Positions 21,961-33,054 of a stretch of DNA of 64,000 nt are shown here, one piece after another. Numbering within the stretch: position 1 is the first letter of the stretch; every line of letters begins with the position of its first letter. Both the position numbers and the translations under genes were made by a program. The notes under the pieces were generated by a model. The model ran no database searches, was not told where the DNA came from, and saw nothing but the letters and a program-made list of their open reading frames with translations. Source of the stretch: Heloderma charlesbogerti (Eukaryota > Chordata > Lepidosauria > Squamata > Helodermatidae); assembly GCA_026122225.1 (NCBI GenBank), contig JANEZZ010002068.1, positions 868,001-932,000 on the forward strand, given 5' to 3'.

Positions 21961-22759
21961 GGCCCCATCTACATGAGCCTTTTACTCCAGGGCAGCTGTG
22001 AATCGAAGTCCCTCAGGGTAGATGACACAGATACCATTTTGCAGCCATCCATGGTTTTCTCCCGGAAACCTAGGATTTCTGAGGTGGCGTTTTGCTGCGA
22101 TTTGGGGGGTTTGCTTTGGGTTTGCGGGCTGTCTGTCCCTTTTCCAAACTGACTTCGCATTTTGTGGTGGGCGTGTTGTAGGCATGCGTAGTGCTTGCAT
22201 CACTCTGTGATGCCCCTTTGCTCCAGCCATCCCTTCGCAGCTGCGCAGTTGCAGAGGCACAGAGGGGCATTTTCATCTATCTCATCACATTTTCGCACAT
22301 TTTTGCAGCTTTTTATTTTCACAACGGTTGCCTTTGGACTTGGTGCCCAAGGGCTGGGGGAGTCTCAGGGGAGGACCAACTTCACTCCGGCCACCATTTT
22401 GGAGCAATGGGCAGGCACATAACGCTCACACTTGTGAGCGCGAACCATCGCGACAGTGTCAGGCTGGGGAACTGACAAAGAGATGGCATGGAAATGAAGG
22501 AGCACGGAACACCCACTTTTTAACTAACGAGGGAGGGAAAGACACAACAGAACTCATAAAATACAAAACAGCCAATGAAGTGTTGCACCCCCCACGCTCA
22601 CAGGACTGCACAGGTGCGCGTTAAAGTATAATGGCAAAAATAAAAGGGCATGGCAAGTCTGTTAAGGAAGCTCGCAGTAAATTGCGAGTGTATCGCAGGG
22701 GACGCTCGTTGGAAGTTGCGACGGGGTGGGGGTGAAAGCGGTGCCATGTAGATGGGGCC
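21961..22759. mobile_element. MITE with 15-bp perfect terminal inverted repeats (PIF/Harbinger-like?)
   Basis: The ends are GGCCCCATCTACATG and its exact reverse complement CATGTAGATGGGGCC. The flanking trinucleotide CAG is present on both sides (21958-21960 and 22760-22762). A 3-bp target duplication together with GG(G)CC-type ends is reminiscent of PIF/Harbinger, but the usual target is TWA, so the superfamily is uncertain. No transposase frame was seen in the 799 bp. Confidence 0.65.
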
Positions 22760-23060
22760 CAGTTGTCAAGACAGGAGGACAAACCAGGTGTCAAGAGCCC
22801 GAACTTTAAAGAAGCTATCCAAAGTGCTGGAGCCTGTCCCCAAAATGGCTTCAGCACATTGGATAGCTTTAGAGTTCGGGCTGGTTCTGACAAAACCCCA
22901 GAATGGATCCTACCCCACCCCCCACCCTCCAGCCTGCACTGGAAATCGCAGCGGTGGCTCTCAGCCACCCGCAAAGTGCTGCATCTGCCAAATAAAACAG
23001 AGAGATGCGGGGGGGGGGTGTCTAGGCCCCCTCAAACTTGGTGTCAGCCCTGTATGTAAG
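22760..23060. repeat. foldback (hairpin) repeat, copy 1
   Basis: The arms CCCGAACTTTAAAG-AAGCTATCCAA and TTGGATAGCTTTAGAGTTCGGG (about 22797-22882) are reverse complements around a short GCTGGAGCC...GGCTTCAGC centre. The same hairpin, with different decay, is at 63340-63465, so this is a repeated family rather than a chance palindrome. Confidence 0.75.
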
Positions 23061-23640
23061 CAGCTCCACATGATCGCACTTGCACCATTGAGCAATCCAC
23101 ATGTTGAAAGCTGGCTAGCCTGCACTTTGCAGAACCTGAGTCGCAAGGTTGCTCAGATTGGAGTTCCAATGACATCCACTCCACGTACATTAGCATGGAG
23201 CAGCTCCTGGGGTATTTGGGCATCCCCTCGCAATGGGCTTGCAGCCTGTTGAGTGGTTTGCCTTTCCGGGTGCTGCCTCGTGTGCTGGTCAGCGGTTTCT
23301 TCCCCTCTCTCCCGTTTCCACTTTGGCTCCCCTCCTGCCTGTGTCAGACAGAGATGACCTAAGCTTCCCCATCGCAACGGAGGCGGTGGAAGGGTGCTGA
23401 TGTGGGAGTGTAATTTAAGCGATCAATATTTAGAAAGCACTCTACAATTCTCTGGTGGCCAGGGGCTGAGGAGGGCTAGGCATGACTTATTAATAATTAG
23501 GTTATGCTGTTGGCATACAGCATGCCCCCAGATCTCAGCATCTCTGGCTTGGGTTCTTAAAGCAGGATGGGTCCCTCAACAGAAGCGATTACGAAAGGAA
23601 GATCTTTTTGAGCAAACTTCCCCAACCGGGTAACTTCCAG
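23060..23640. other. unassigned DNA
   Basis: No recognised repeat. The AT-rich segment at 23405-23515 (TTATTAATAATTAGG) has the look of non-coding single-copy sequence. Confidence 0.35.
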
Positions 23641-23760
23641 AGTTTACTGGACTGCAAATCCCATCATTTCCAGCTGGAATCACCAACACTCATGCCTGCT
23701 GGGGCTGGTGGAAGTTGTAATCCAACCAATCAGGAGTGCACTAGGTTGGAAAGGCTGTGC
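23640..23760. repeat. short 'TGGAAGTTGTAATCCAAC' type repeat
   Basis: CTGCAAATCCCATCATTTCC on one side and GGCTGGTGGAAGTTGTAATCC on the other are imperfect reverse complements. Similar sequence occurs at about 31430-31735 and 50860-50950, where ends near CCCTCCAGA can be seen. It is probably an old small DNA transposon. Confidence 0.5.
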
Positions 23761-23924
23761 TGACCCCTTCACACCCACCTCTTCCAGCAGCAGTGATGCC
23801 CAATGATCCTGCTAGCAGGGGATAATGGGAATTGCATTCCAACACCTTAGGAGGGGACCAGGTTGGGATGTTTGTAGGAATATCAAGTAACTGTCCAGCA
23901 TTTTACAGATAAAAGCAGGACATT

Positions 23925-24275
23925 TCAAACAACAGAATTAAATTTAACAGGGATAAATGCCAAGTTCTGCACCTAGGAAAAAGAAACCAAATTCACAGTG
24001 ACAAGATGGGGGATACGTGGCTCAACAAGACTACAAGCGAGAAGGATCTTAGAATTGTGGTAGATCATAAGCTGAACATGAGCCAACAATGTGATGTGGC
24101 TGCAAAAAATGCAAATGCTCTTTTGGGCTGCATTAATAGAAGCATAGCTTCCAAATCCCGGGAAGTACTAGTTCCCCTTTACTTGGCACTGGTTAGGCCT
24201 CATCTGGAGTACTGTGTCCAGTTCTGGGCACCGCACTTTAAGAAGGAAGCAGACAAACTGGAAAAGGTTCAGAGT
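23925..24275 (+). mobile_element. CR1 LINE ORF2 fragment
   Basis: The forward frame from 24006 reads WLNKTTSEKDLRIVVDHKLN, then SQQCDVAAKNANALLGCINR and [20 protein letters not shown], the region downstream of the CR1 RT catalytic box. Upstream bases to about 23925 still match the copy at 48396-49414. It breaks off at about 24275. Confidence 0.9.
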
Positions 24276-24394
24276 AACTCAGAAGAGACATTTCCATCTT
24301 TTAGAATAGGGGGGAAACTGCACAAACCATGTGAGGACCTAAGGATCAATAGGGGTCAGTGGATGGGGGCATGGACAAATGGGGAACCAATTCC

Positions 24395-24480
24395 AGTTTG
24401 ACTGCACCCTTCTTAAAGTGCCATACCCATACTCCAGATGAGGTCTGACTAGTGCAGAATCGAGTTTTATATATAAGACA
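24395..24480 (-). mobile_element. short CR1-like scrap, antisense
   Basis: 'CTTCTTAAAGTGCCATACCC' and 'ACTCCAGATGAGGTCTGACT' look like the complement of the CR1 segment that encodes RPHLEYC...FWAPHFKK. It is too short for certainty. Confidence 0.45.
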
Positions 24481-25234
24481 GCTCCCTGTGTTCCTACTCA
24501 GCTGTCTAGCATTGACTCTCCTATCGGCACCTGATTCACCAAGACAGAAACGGACCTGCTTTTTTCTCGTGGCATCATTCAAGCCACAATGCGTGTGTGT
24601 TATGTGTGTGGGGGGGAGTGACAGCCTGCTCATTGTTTCAGTCCCTGAAAACAATTAGAATCTCCTTCCGTTGCTGGAGTCTGACCCACAGAGAGATTAT
24701 AACCCTGTTTTGTTTTGCTTTCTTTTTGTTTTTTCGGTCCGCGTTTTTATTTTATTTCCATTTTCACGAGCATTTAGCCTGAGCTGTTGAGGGTATGGTA
24801 ATTACACCTTCGCTGTTGGAAAAAAGCTAGAAATAATTACCTAGCGGTTTCCTGGGGTGCTGCAGACCTGCATAGCAATTGAAGTTACTCCTGAGGTTTG
24901 GACGCAGAGACAGAATGAGCAAGACGTGTCCCTTTTCTCTCAGAGGTGGGGTGCAGAGTCGGTTAACTGGGGGAGGGGGGCTCAGAATTCTGGCATGCAA
25001 AGCCATCAGCTTCTCATCACCCAAGCTGGGGTGTGAAAGACACTGAGGCATCAGCCTGGCAATGCTGAGTGAGAAAGGAATATAGCGAATACTTCAGAAG
25101 ACAGAAACAAAATTTAAAATGGTCTTGAGAGGTTAGAAGACTGAGCCAAATATAACAGAATGCAGTTTCCTGGAGACAAGTGCGAACTTCTTCATTCGGG
25201 AACAAGAAACTGAGTATAAGATGAGGATATCTGG

Positions 25235-25700
25235 CTTGGCAATCATACACATGAAAAGGATCTTGGCATTGTAGTCAAGCCCAAGCTGAATAGGAGCCGA
25301 CCATGTGATGTGGCTGCAAACAAGGCAAATGCAATTTTGGGTTGCCTTAATGGAGGTGTAGTTTCTAAATCATAGGAAGTGATAGTTCCACTGTTCTCTG
25401 CATTGGTCAGACTTCACCTAGAATACTGTGCTCAGTTCTGGCCAACACATTTTAAGAAGGTTTCAAATGAATTGGGACAAATTCAGAGATGGGCAACAAA
25501 GATGATCAGGGACTAGAAACTAATCCTATGAGGAAAGCTGGAAGGAGCTGGGCATGTTTAGCCTTGAGAAGACTGAGGGGGGTGGGGTATGATAGCACTT
25601 TTTCAGTCCCTAAAAGGTTGTTGTGACACAGAAGAGGGCTGCAACCTGTTCTCTATCATCCAAGATTGCACGACATGAAATTAAGTTACAGGAGGGCAGA
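25235..25700 (+). mobile_element. CR1 LINE ORF2 fragment, diverged
   Basis: It aligns with the copy at 48700-49150 (GATGTGGCTGCAAACAAGGC, TGATAGTTCCACTGTTCTCT, ATACTGTGCTCAGTTCTGGC, GATGGGCAACAAAGATGATC). Frames are heavily broken, so this is an older copy. Confidence 0.85.
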
Positions 25701-25704
25701 TTCA

Positions 25705-25782
25705 GATGTGAACCGCCCAGAGAGCTTCGGCTATTGGGCGGTATAGAAATGAAATAAATAAATTAAATTAAATAAATAAAAT
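25705..25782 (+). mobile_element. L2 LINE 3' terminus
   Basis: It contains GAACCGCCCAGAGAGCTTCG and GGCTATTGGGCGGTATAGAA followed by AAATAAATAAATT, the complement of the L2 tail at 4562-4630. It lies tail to tail with the next feature. Confidence 0.85.
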
Positions 25783-26000
25783 TTTTATTATATTTATTTC
25801 ATTTCATTTCATTTCTGTACCACCCAATAGCCGAAGCTCTCTGGGCGGTTCTCAGAAATTAAAACCAAAAAGCACACAGTAAAACAATATAAAATATAAA
25901 AATGTTCAAATCACAATATAACAATACAACCAGAATACAACCTAAAGTGGCCTAAATTGGGGTGGTAGCAGTGGAGATAGGTCTCCTGATGTTTTGGACT
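25783..26000 (-). mobile_element. L2 LINE 3' UTR, antisense
   Basis: It matches the L2 3' UTR at about 4590-4740 (CACAATATAACAATACAACC). With 25705-25782 it forms an inverted repeat of about 65-75 bases per arm around an AT-rich spacer. Confidence 0.85.
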
Positions 26001-27806
26001 TCAGCTCCACTCTCTGCAGATGTGGGCAGCCTGGTGGCAGTTGGCACACACCTGACAGCTCCAGAAGCTGTGATCATGACAAGGTTTAATTCACCCTCCA
26101 CAGCCCCAATGGAGCACTGTAGGATGAAGACCTGGATCGATTTGGTGGCACATCACCCGTTTTGCTTCGCTGGGTTCCTCTCTCTGAAACACTGCTCTGC
26201 CCCCCCCACCGCCACTGTTTAATGCACAAGCCCTGGTCTGCTTTTCTGTTTGACTCTCCCCACTCAAGCTCCCCCCTCCCAGTGCAGAGTACATTAATTG
26301 TTATTAAAAATTAAAGGGCTTTTTGTCTCTTTGGGGAGCTGATAAACCTCTTTTGGCAGCAAAGGTCAGCTTCGTTCGGCGTGCCCACACCTCGTGCATT
26401 CATCGGGAGTGGGGGGGAACACACACACGTTTCGGTGGCGCCCCATCTCCGCAAACTGCAAAGCTGGCAAGATGTGCTTATCAAAATCATGGGACGTCCC
26501 TCTAATACCGAACTTGGGTGGCAAGGGCCGATGAGAGTGGAACCCAACAGGAAGCTGCTGAGAAAGGGGAGGGAGGTTTCAGCATGCTCAAGGGTTATTT
26601 GAGTGCAAAAAAATCTTTAAAAGGAACAAGCTAAGGAGACAGCGTGTGCCTCCCTCCACAAAAAACCCCCCCTCCCAGCCCAATAAGGAGTTGGCATGCT
26701 CAGTTATAGCCATGCAATGTTGATTGCCAGTTGGAAAAATGGTGTGTGTGTGTGTGTGTGTGTGTAGGAATGTAATGGAGTAAGCTGAAGGAGGGTATGG
26801 TTTGATGGTTGGAACTGGCAGCTCTCTGAACCCAGGGCCACTGGGAGGGAGTGCCCCCCCCTCCCAGAAGAACATCATGTCAAGAGGGAGACCAACCTGG
26901 CTCTCAACGTTGACCAGAGAAGGAACAGTCGTAGGAAGCTTGTTTTTCCCTTCACTGCCAGTAAGAACACCTATAAGAACTCTGAAACTGGTGTCTGGGT
27001 TTTTCCTTTTTTCCTTCTCCCTCCTGATGCCCTTTCCTTTGTGTCATGCCTGTTAGATTGCACGCCTGAGAGCAGCGACAGGCTCCTTCTTCATCTTCAT
27101 AAGGTGCTCCGGGAGTCCTTTCTTTTGGCTGGGCAGTGGGCTCGAACTTCAAAGCCAATAAAGAAAGAACCTCAAACAGCATGCACATCCCATGAGAGCA
27201 TCAACTTTGTTTTGCCTTTCTTGGAATGAGCGCATGCCCTCCGCGGCACAGGCTTAAACATCGTGGGTTGAAAACTGTCAACAGTCCTGGTGGCGTCAAA
27301 GTTCTGGCTGTGCAAACGCTCTCCAGAGCCCACTCACCCAGTTGCCTTGCTCTCAGGAAGGACCCCTCTGCTATGACTCTGGTTGCCACTAATGGTGGAT
27401 GTGGTGATGATTATGGCAGCCGTGATGTGCAGGCCTGCAGGCACATGATCTCCCACTCTCCCACATCTACCGCCTGAAGCATGGGGCTCATCGTGGCTCA
27501 GGTTATGTCCAGCTTGGCTGAGTGAGGGAGAAAAAATTTTCTATCCACCTCTTCCACACCATGCATCATTTTAGATCCCCCCCCCCACGCGTGTGTGTTT
27601 ATGGTTCTTTATGATCACAAATCATGCCAGCATGTCCAGTTCGAATGCAAGCAGGAGAGCATCTTCTCTGAAAATGTCTGCAAATTCCCAAACTCACTTT
27701 GCATTCAAAATATGTACATTTTTTAAAAAAGATGCACTTTTTAATGCTTCACTCTATGGGGGAAGGGGGCATGTCGGTGCGCTTTTTTTTAAAAAATGTG
27801 CATTTT
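26000..27806. other. unassigned DNA with a (TG)n microsatellite
   Basis: A (TG)n run lies at about 26742-26765. Otherwise no element is recognised, apart from MITE-like AT-rich sequence at 27650-27806 (GCATTTTG-type motifs). Short open frames here show no domain. Confidence 0.4.
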
Positions 27807-28360
27807 GTGAAGTACTAGTTCCCCTCTACTCAGCACTGGTTAGGCCTCATCTGGAGTACTGTGTCCAGTTCTGGGCACCACACTTTAAGAAGGATGCAGA
27901 CAAACTGGAGAGGGTTCAGAGGAGGGCAACAAAGATGATCAGGGGACTGGAAACAAAGCCCTACGAGGAGAGACTGAAAGAACTGGGCATGTTTAGCCTT
28001 GAGAAGAAAAGACTGAGGGGAGATAGGATGGTGCTCTTCAAGTACTTGAAAGGTTGTCACAGAGAGGAAGGCCAGGATCTCTCCTCGATCCTCCCAGAGT
28101 GCAGGACACGGAATAATAGGCTCAAGTGACAGGAAGCCAGATTCTGGCTGAACATCAGGAAAAAATTCCTGACTGTTAGAGCAAGACGACAATGGAACCA
28201 ATTACCTAGGGAGGTGGTGGGCTCTCCCACACTGGAGGCATTCAAGATGAGGCTGGACAGCCATATGTCAGGGATGCCTTGACTTGGATTCCTGCACTGA
28301 GCAAGGGGGTGGACTGGATGGTCTTATAGGCCCCTTCCAACCCTACTGTTCTATGATTCT
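27807..28360 (+). mobile_element. CR1 LINE 3' end
   Basis: The frame ending at the TGA at 28127-28129 reads [20 protein letters not shown], then [20 protein letters not shown] and [20 protein letters not shown], the ORF2 C-terminus. It is followed by the 3' UTR (AGGCCCCTTCCAACCCTACT) and the CTATGATTCT terminal repeat typical of CR1. Its terminal repeat is continuous with the next feature. Confidence 0.92.
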
Positions 28361-29282
28361 TTGATTCCCATATTCTATTCTACGATTTCATTCCATATTC
28401 TATTCTATTCTATTCTATTCTATTCTATTCTGTGATTTCTTTCCATATTCTATGGCCTTCTAGATCCCTTCCAACCCTACTATTCTATGATTCTATTCTA
28501 TGATTTTTATTCTATTCTATTCTATTCTATTATTATTCAATTTGATTTGATTATTCTATTCTAGGATTATACTATTCTATTCTATTTAATTCCCATATTC
28601 TATTCTATGACTTCATTCCATATTGTGTTCTATGATTATTCTATGATGATGATGATACTATTATTATTCTATGATTATTCGATTCGATTCGATTATTCTG
28701 TTCTAGGACTATTCTATTCTATTCTATTTCATTTCATATTCTATTCTAGGATTATTCTATTCTATTCTATATTTCTATTCTATTCTGTTCTGTTCTATTC
28801 ATTTTATTTCATTCCCATGTTCTATTATTTCATTCCATATTCTATTCTAGGATTATTCTATTCTATTATTGTTATTGTTATTATTATTATTATTCAATTC
28901 GATTCAATTATTCTATTCTATTATTATTCTATTCTATTCTATTCTATTTTATTCCCATATTCTATTCTATTATTTCATTCCATATTCTATTCTATGATTA
29001 TTCTATGATTATTGTTGTTGTTGTTGTTGTATTATTATTCTATTCGATTCAATTAATCTATTATTATTCTATTCTATTCTATTCTATTCTATTCTATTCT
29101 ATTCTATTTTATTCCCATATTCTATTCTATTATTTAATTCCATATTCTATTCTATGATTATTCTATTCAATTTTTATTCTTATTCTTATTCTTATTCTAT
29201 TCTATTCTATCTTATTCCCACATTCTATTCTATTATTTCATTCCATATTCTATTCTATGACTCTATGATTCGATGATTTGAT
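28351..29282. repeat. (ATTCT)n pentanucleotide array
   Basis: About 930 bases of TATTC units are mixed with TATGATT, TTATTATTG and CATATTC variants. The left end is the terminal CTATGATTCT repeat of the adjoining CR1 copy, so the array appears to have expanded from a retroposon tail. The array is strongly AT-rich. Confidence 0.92.
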
Positions 29283-29284
29283 GA

Positions 29285-30175
29285 TTCCCATTTGAAATGT
29301 GTGTTTCCCCCATTCAACCAAAATTGTGGGGGGGGGGAGCACAAAGGAATGTGAGAAACAAGGCAAGCTGAGCTTGAAGGTGGAATCTGGGCATGCATGA
29401 AAATCACTTGCTTGCTCATCCCTGTGTGTCTCCGACAGAGATTTGGATGGCACATCCCCCCCCCACATATTTTCAACGCATGAAGCATCTGAAACATCAG
29501 TCCCGGGGTGGCACTTGGCCTTCTCACCTGGCTCAAAACAGCTCCCCGCAAAGTGAAGCATGCCCCGCTCGTCTTGTGCCTTCTCCCCTTTCCCCCAACC
29601 CCCCCATCTTTCCTCCCTCCCACCCAGCGAGCCAGGCTCAGCTCCTCTAGGCGGCGGCCACTCGGGAGCCAACGAAGGGAAAGGAACGAAGAGTGAAGCT
29701 AAAATTACAAGGCGGGCAGAGAGGAGGAAAAGTTTTCTGGCAGAGAAGTCAGGGAGAAGGAAGAGGCAGTGCGGGCGTCTTCAGACTGCCAATGGTGGCA
29801 GTTTGCTTCTGGGGTGGAGGGGGGAAACGGAGAGGTGATTAATGACTGTTAAATGGCTCGAGATTTATGGCGCTGTAACGAGAAGGGGGGCTTCTCTTTT
29901 TCTTTGTCTGTCTCTTCGTCCAAAGTGCTTTCTAATCACAGGTTGTTGCCAGGGATTTTATTTATTGTTTAGATCTTTCTCTTCTTTCCCTCAACACCTG
30001 CCATACTGAGGACACTCAAAGTTTAGCTGCCTCATTAGGCCCCAAAATGCCCCAGCTGCACTGACCGATAGCAAGAGCATTTGGGCCATCACTGCTCATG
30101 TGTGTCTTTGGTGGAGATGTTTGGTAATGTCTCTCCACCTCAGTGAATGCTAAAACTGTGTCCTGGGTCAGTGTT
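29285..30175. other. unassigned DNA, mixed composition
   Basis: 29320-29830 is C/G-rich with G- and C-runs. 29830-29970 is AT-rich with GATTAATGACTG and TTTATTTATTGTTT motifs and no repeat signature. No coding domain is seen. Confidence 0.35.
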
Positions 30176-30552
30176 TTGTATTTGCAAAGGACTGAGTAGA
30201 AAGATTGTGCGAATCAAGCAAGGATTGAATGTGAAATTTGTGCCATTTCCCCCACATTTGTGTGAATTTCCTAATTTGCACAGCTTTTCTCCATAGCCTA
30301 AAGCAGGCTGATTCTACCGGGGGGGGGGGGGATTTGTGCAGATTGGGAAATGTGCAAATTGGGAAATTAGCACAAATTGGGAAATTTGTGCAAAGACGAA
30401 CTGGGTAAGTTGCACAAATTGAACATGAACACACATCTTGCTATAATATATGCCAATTTGGGGCAGACGTGTGCTCACACTCACACTCAAGGCTTCGAAC
30501 AGGGTACGCTTGCATGCTTTGTGGGCATAAATGACATTTTCATACATCCCTG
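30176..30552. mobile_element. hAT-like MITE, right end intact
   Basis: It ends TACATCCCTG at 30552. The interior, with repeated CAAATTGGGAAATT and TTGTGCAAA words, resembles the element at 40008-40492. The left end is not identifiable, so no target duplication can be shown. Confidence 0.55.
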
Positions 30553-31035
30553 TTGTTCAGGGATCGAAAGACCTGTTTGGGTGCAGAAGTAGAGAAAGGA
30601 GAAGCAGAGATGTTTGAGCTCACCAAAATTCTCTGTAAGTTCACCTCAAAGCTCAGTTTGACTCTTTTGTGTTCTTGTTTGCAAGCTGTTTGGTTCTTGT
30701 TTATTTGGATAGGAACAGTGTGCATTTTAAGTGGGAAAATTGCATATTTCTGTGTGTGTTTTTCAATAGTGTGCACTTTATCCCCATTGACTAAAGTGTG
30801 AAAATGCACATTTTTAAAATGTCCCTTTAAAAAGAAGAAGAATTGCATTCTTCGAAAGTAATCACAAATTTGGGAACGTGCCGACATTTTTCTAAAAAAT
30901 GTGCTTCCGTTCAGGTTCAGGATTGCGAATAGGGCAAGTCTGGGTGATTTGCAAACTGAAATGAAACTCTTGTACACGCTTAAAAAGGGAACAGAAGCAT
31001 AGCAATGCCAGCCTCTGTGATTGGCTGCCCCTCTG

Positions 31036-31212
31036 AGGTACAGATGGACAAATCTGTCAGTTTCATTTTTTCTCCATTTCTCATTTTTCCAACAGTAAGA
31101 TCAGTTCATTCTGGGGAAAAAAATTAAAAATGAAAATTCGTATGCATTTTTCTGCATGTTTCTCCTAATACATGCAATTTTTGTACACAGTTCTGCAGGA
31201 TTACAGATTTTG
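31036..31212. mobile_element. truncated hAT-like MITE
   Basis: GATGGACAAATCTGTCAG and TTTTCTCCATTTCTCATTTT parallel the start of the 20858-21242 element. It is cut at the right by a CR1 3' end. Confidence 0.55.
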
Positions 31213-31356
31213 GGGGCAAGCAATTTTCTGGAGCTATTTAAACTAGACAGACATCTGTCATGGATACTTGAGCTGCACCCTGCATCGCACAGCCTGAATT
31301 GAGCAGGGGGTAGACTAGATGAACTCTGCAGTCTCTTTCAATTCCATGATTCTACA
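31213..31356 (+). mobile_element. CR1 LINE 3' UTR fragment
   Basis: 'TGAGCAGGGGGTAGACTAGA' and 'CAATTCCATGATTCTA' are the standard CR1 3' end of this window, diverged. Confidence 0.8.
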
Positions 31357-31796
31357 CTTCCTTCCCACACTTTTCACCACCCCTGATACAGACAGCAAGA
31401 GGGCTGTAGAAGAAGCACCCAACTCAGCCAGTGCTGGAGGGAGCCTCCAGACATGTTGGACAGCAGCTGTGTTGCCGTGGCATCTGGGAATGATGGGAGA
31501 TGCAGTCCGACATATTTTCAGGACACTGGGTTGGGGAAAAATCCTTCATCTCACGTGTCTGTAATGAAGCAGTATTGTTTGTGTATGTTTTGTTACATTT
31601 CTCATTCTGGTCCATTGTCTGCAGTGAAGAAGACACAACCTTCTCCATTATGGCACCCTCCAGATGTGTCTAAGAATCCCATGATCTCCAGATGGAATAG
31701 CCAATGGGGAGGACGGGAGTTGTAACTGAAAAAATGTAGCAGGGACCACATCAGGAAAGACTGGTTGAGGGTGTCAGGCTACGACAGTGGTGATCA

Positions 31797-32225
31797 TAAG
31801 AACATCAGAAGAGCCCTGCTGGATCAGACCAAGGGTCCGTCTAGTCCAGCATTCTGTTCACACAGTGGCCAACTGGCTGTTGACCAGGAACCCACAAGCA
31901 GGGCATGAGCGCAACAGCACCCTCCCACCCATGTTCCCCAGCAGCTGGTGCACATAGGCTCACTGCCTCTGGTACTGGAGGTAGCACAAAGCCCTCAAGA
32001 CTAGTAGCCATTGATTGCCTTTTCTTCCAGGAATTTGTCCAACCCCATTTTAAAGCCATCCAAATTGGTGGCCATCGCTACATCCTGTGGTAGCGAGTTC
32101 CATAGCTGAACTCTGCTGTGTGAAGAAGTCCTTCCTTTGATCTGTCCCGAATCTCCCACCAATCAGCTTCATAGGATGACCCTGGGTTCTAGAATTTTGA
32201 GAAAGGGAGAAAAATGTCTCCCAGG
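31797..32225 (-). mobile_element. CR1-group LINE 3' end, antisense
   Basis: Plus-strand 'CTGGATCAGACCAAGGGTCC', 'CATGTTCCCCAGCAGCTGGT' and 'GAAGTCCTTCCTTTGATCTG' match 18395-18790. The minus-strand remnants KLIGGRFGTDQRKDFFTQQS and NSWKKRQSMA mark the ORF2 C-terminus. Confidence 0.88.
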
Positions 32226-32229
32226 TTAA

Positions 32230-32370
32230 AAAGTTCAACTTGGGCCAGTTGCCTCATCTCTCGGCCTGTTCTACCTCATAGGGTTGTTGTGAAAATAAAA
32301 AAAAAACAAGGAAGGGATGATGTATGCAGCCTTGAGTCTCTTGGAGACAATGTGGGATATAGCCATAATA
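32230..32370 (+). mobile_element. Sauria-type SINE, 3' half
   Basis: It contains TTGGGCCAGTTGCC, CTACCTCATAGGGTTGTTGT and a GGGATATAGCC tail. The tRNA head is missing. Confidence 0.65.
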
Positions 32371-32384
32371 CATAAGCACATGTG

Positions 32385-32510
32385 TAGGGAAGCTGGAGCA
32401 ATCCAAAATGGAATCAAGTGAGTTGGGATTTCTATGAATCCAACCCAGTGATTCCACAGCGGTAAGGATGAGCAAAGCCTCCGACGTCCTGTCCACCAGA
32501 GGGAAATCCA
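32385..32510. mobile_element. hAT-like MITE terminal fragment
   Basis: TAGGGAAGCTGGAGCAATCC followed by GAATCAAGTGAGTTGGGATT is the reverse-oriented counterpart of the right end of the MITE at 62503-62803. Confidence 0.6.
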
Positions 32511-32766
32511 GGCCACAATTTATGTAGAAGTAAGTGCATTACAGACACAAATAGCATAAAATACACCAATTGTGACTGTAATTTTCCCACAATAGTTTAA
32601 TGGCAACCACCATTAGCCTATTGCGCTTTTTAGAAAGGCGGAGAGCTGCCCCATGCAAAATCCAGGGACATGCAGGTATGGCGAGGGAGTCTACTGCGGA
32701 CTCTGGAGATTGGAATCTTGGAAATCCAGCCTCACTGGGGTCCAAAGGAGATTTCTCCAGCATCCC

Positions 32767-32768
<2 letters not shown>

Positions 32769-32803
<35 letters not shown>

Positions 32804-33045
32804 ATTATTAATTGCATTTATACCCCGCCTTTTTTCCCTTGCAAGGAACCCAAGGCGGCTTACATTATCCTCCTCCTCTCCATTTTATCCTCACAACAAC
32901 AACCCTGTGAGGTGGGTTGGGCTGAGAGTCTGTGACTGGCCCAAAGTCACCCAGTGAGTTTCCATGGCCGAGTGGGGACTAGAACCCGGATCTCCCAGCT
33001 CCTAGTCCAACACTCTTGCCACTACACCACACTGGCTCTCACACT
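32769..33045 (-). mobile_element. full-length Sauria-type SINE with 9-bp target duplication
   Basis: Read on the minus strand it starts GAGAGCCAGTGTGGTGTAGT with an A-box-like GTGTAGTGGCAAGAG and a B box GGTTCTAGTCC, as expected for an internal Pol III promoter. It continues through TCACTGGGTGACTTTGGGCC to a (TAATAA)n tail at about 32769-32812. The direct repeat GCATCCCTA occurs at 32760-32768 and 33046-33054. That 9-mer is itself a MITE end motif (CATCCCTA), so the SINE appears to have landed in the terminus of a hAT-like MITE. Confidence 0.9.
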
Positions 33046-33054
33046 GCATCCCTA

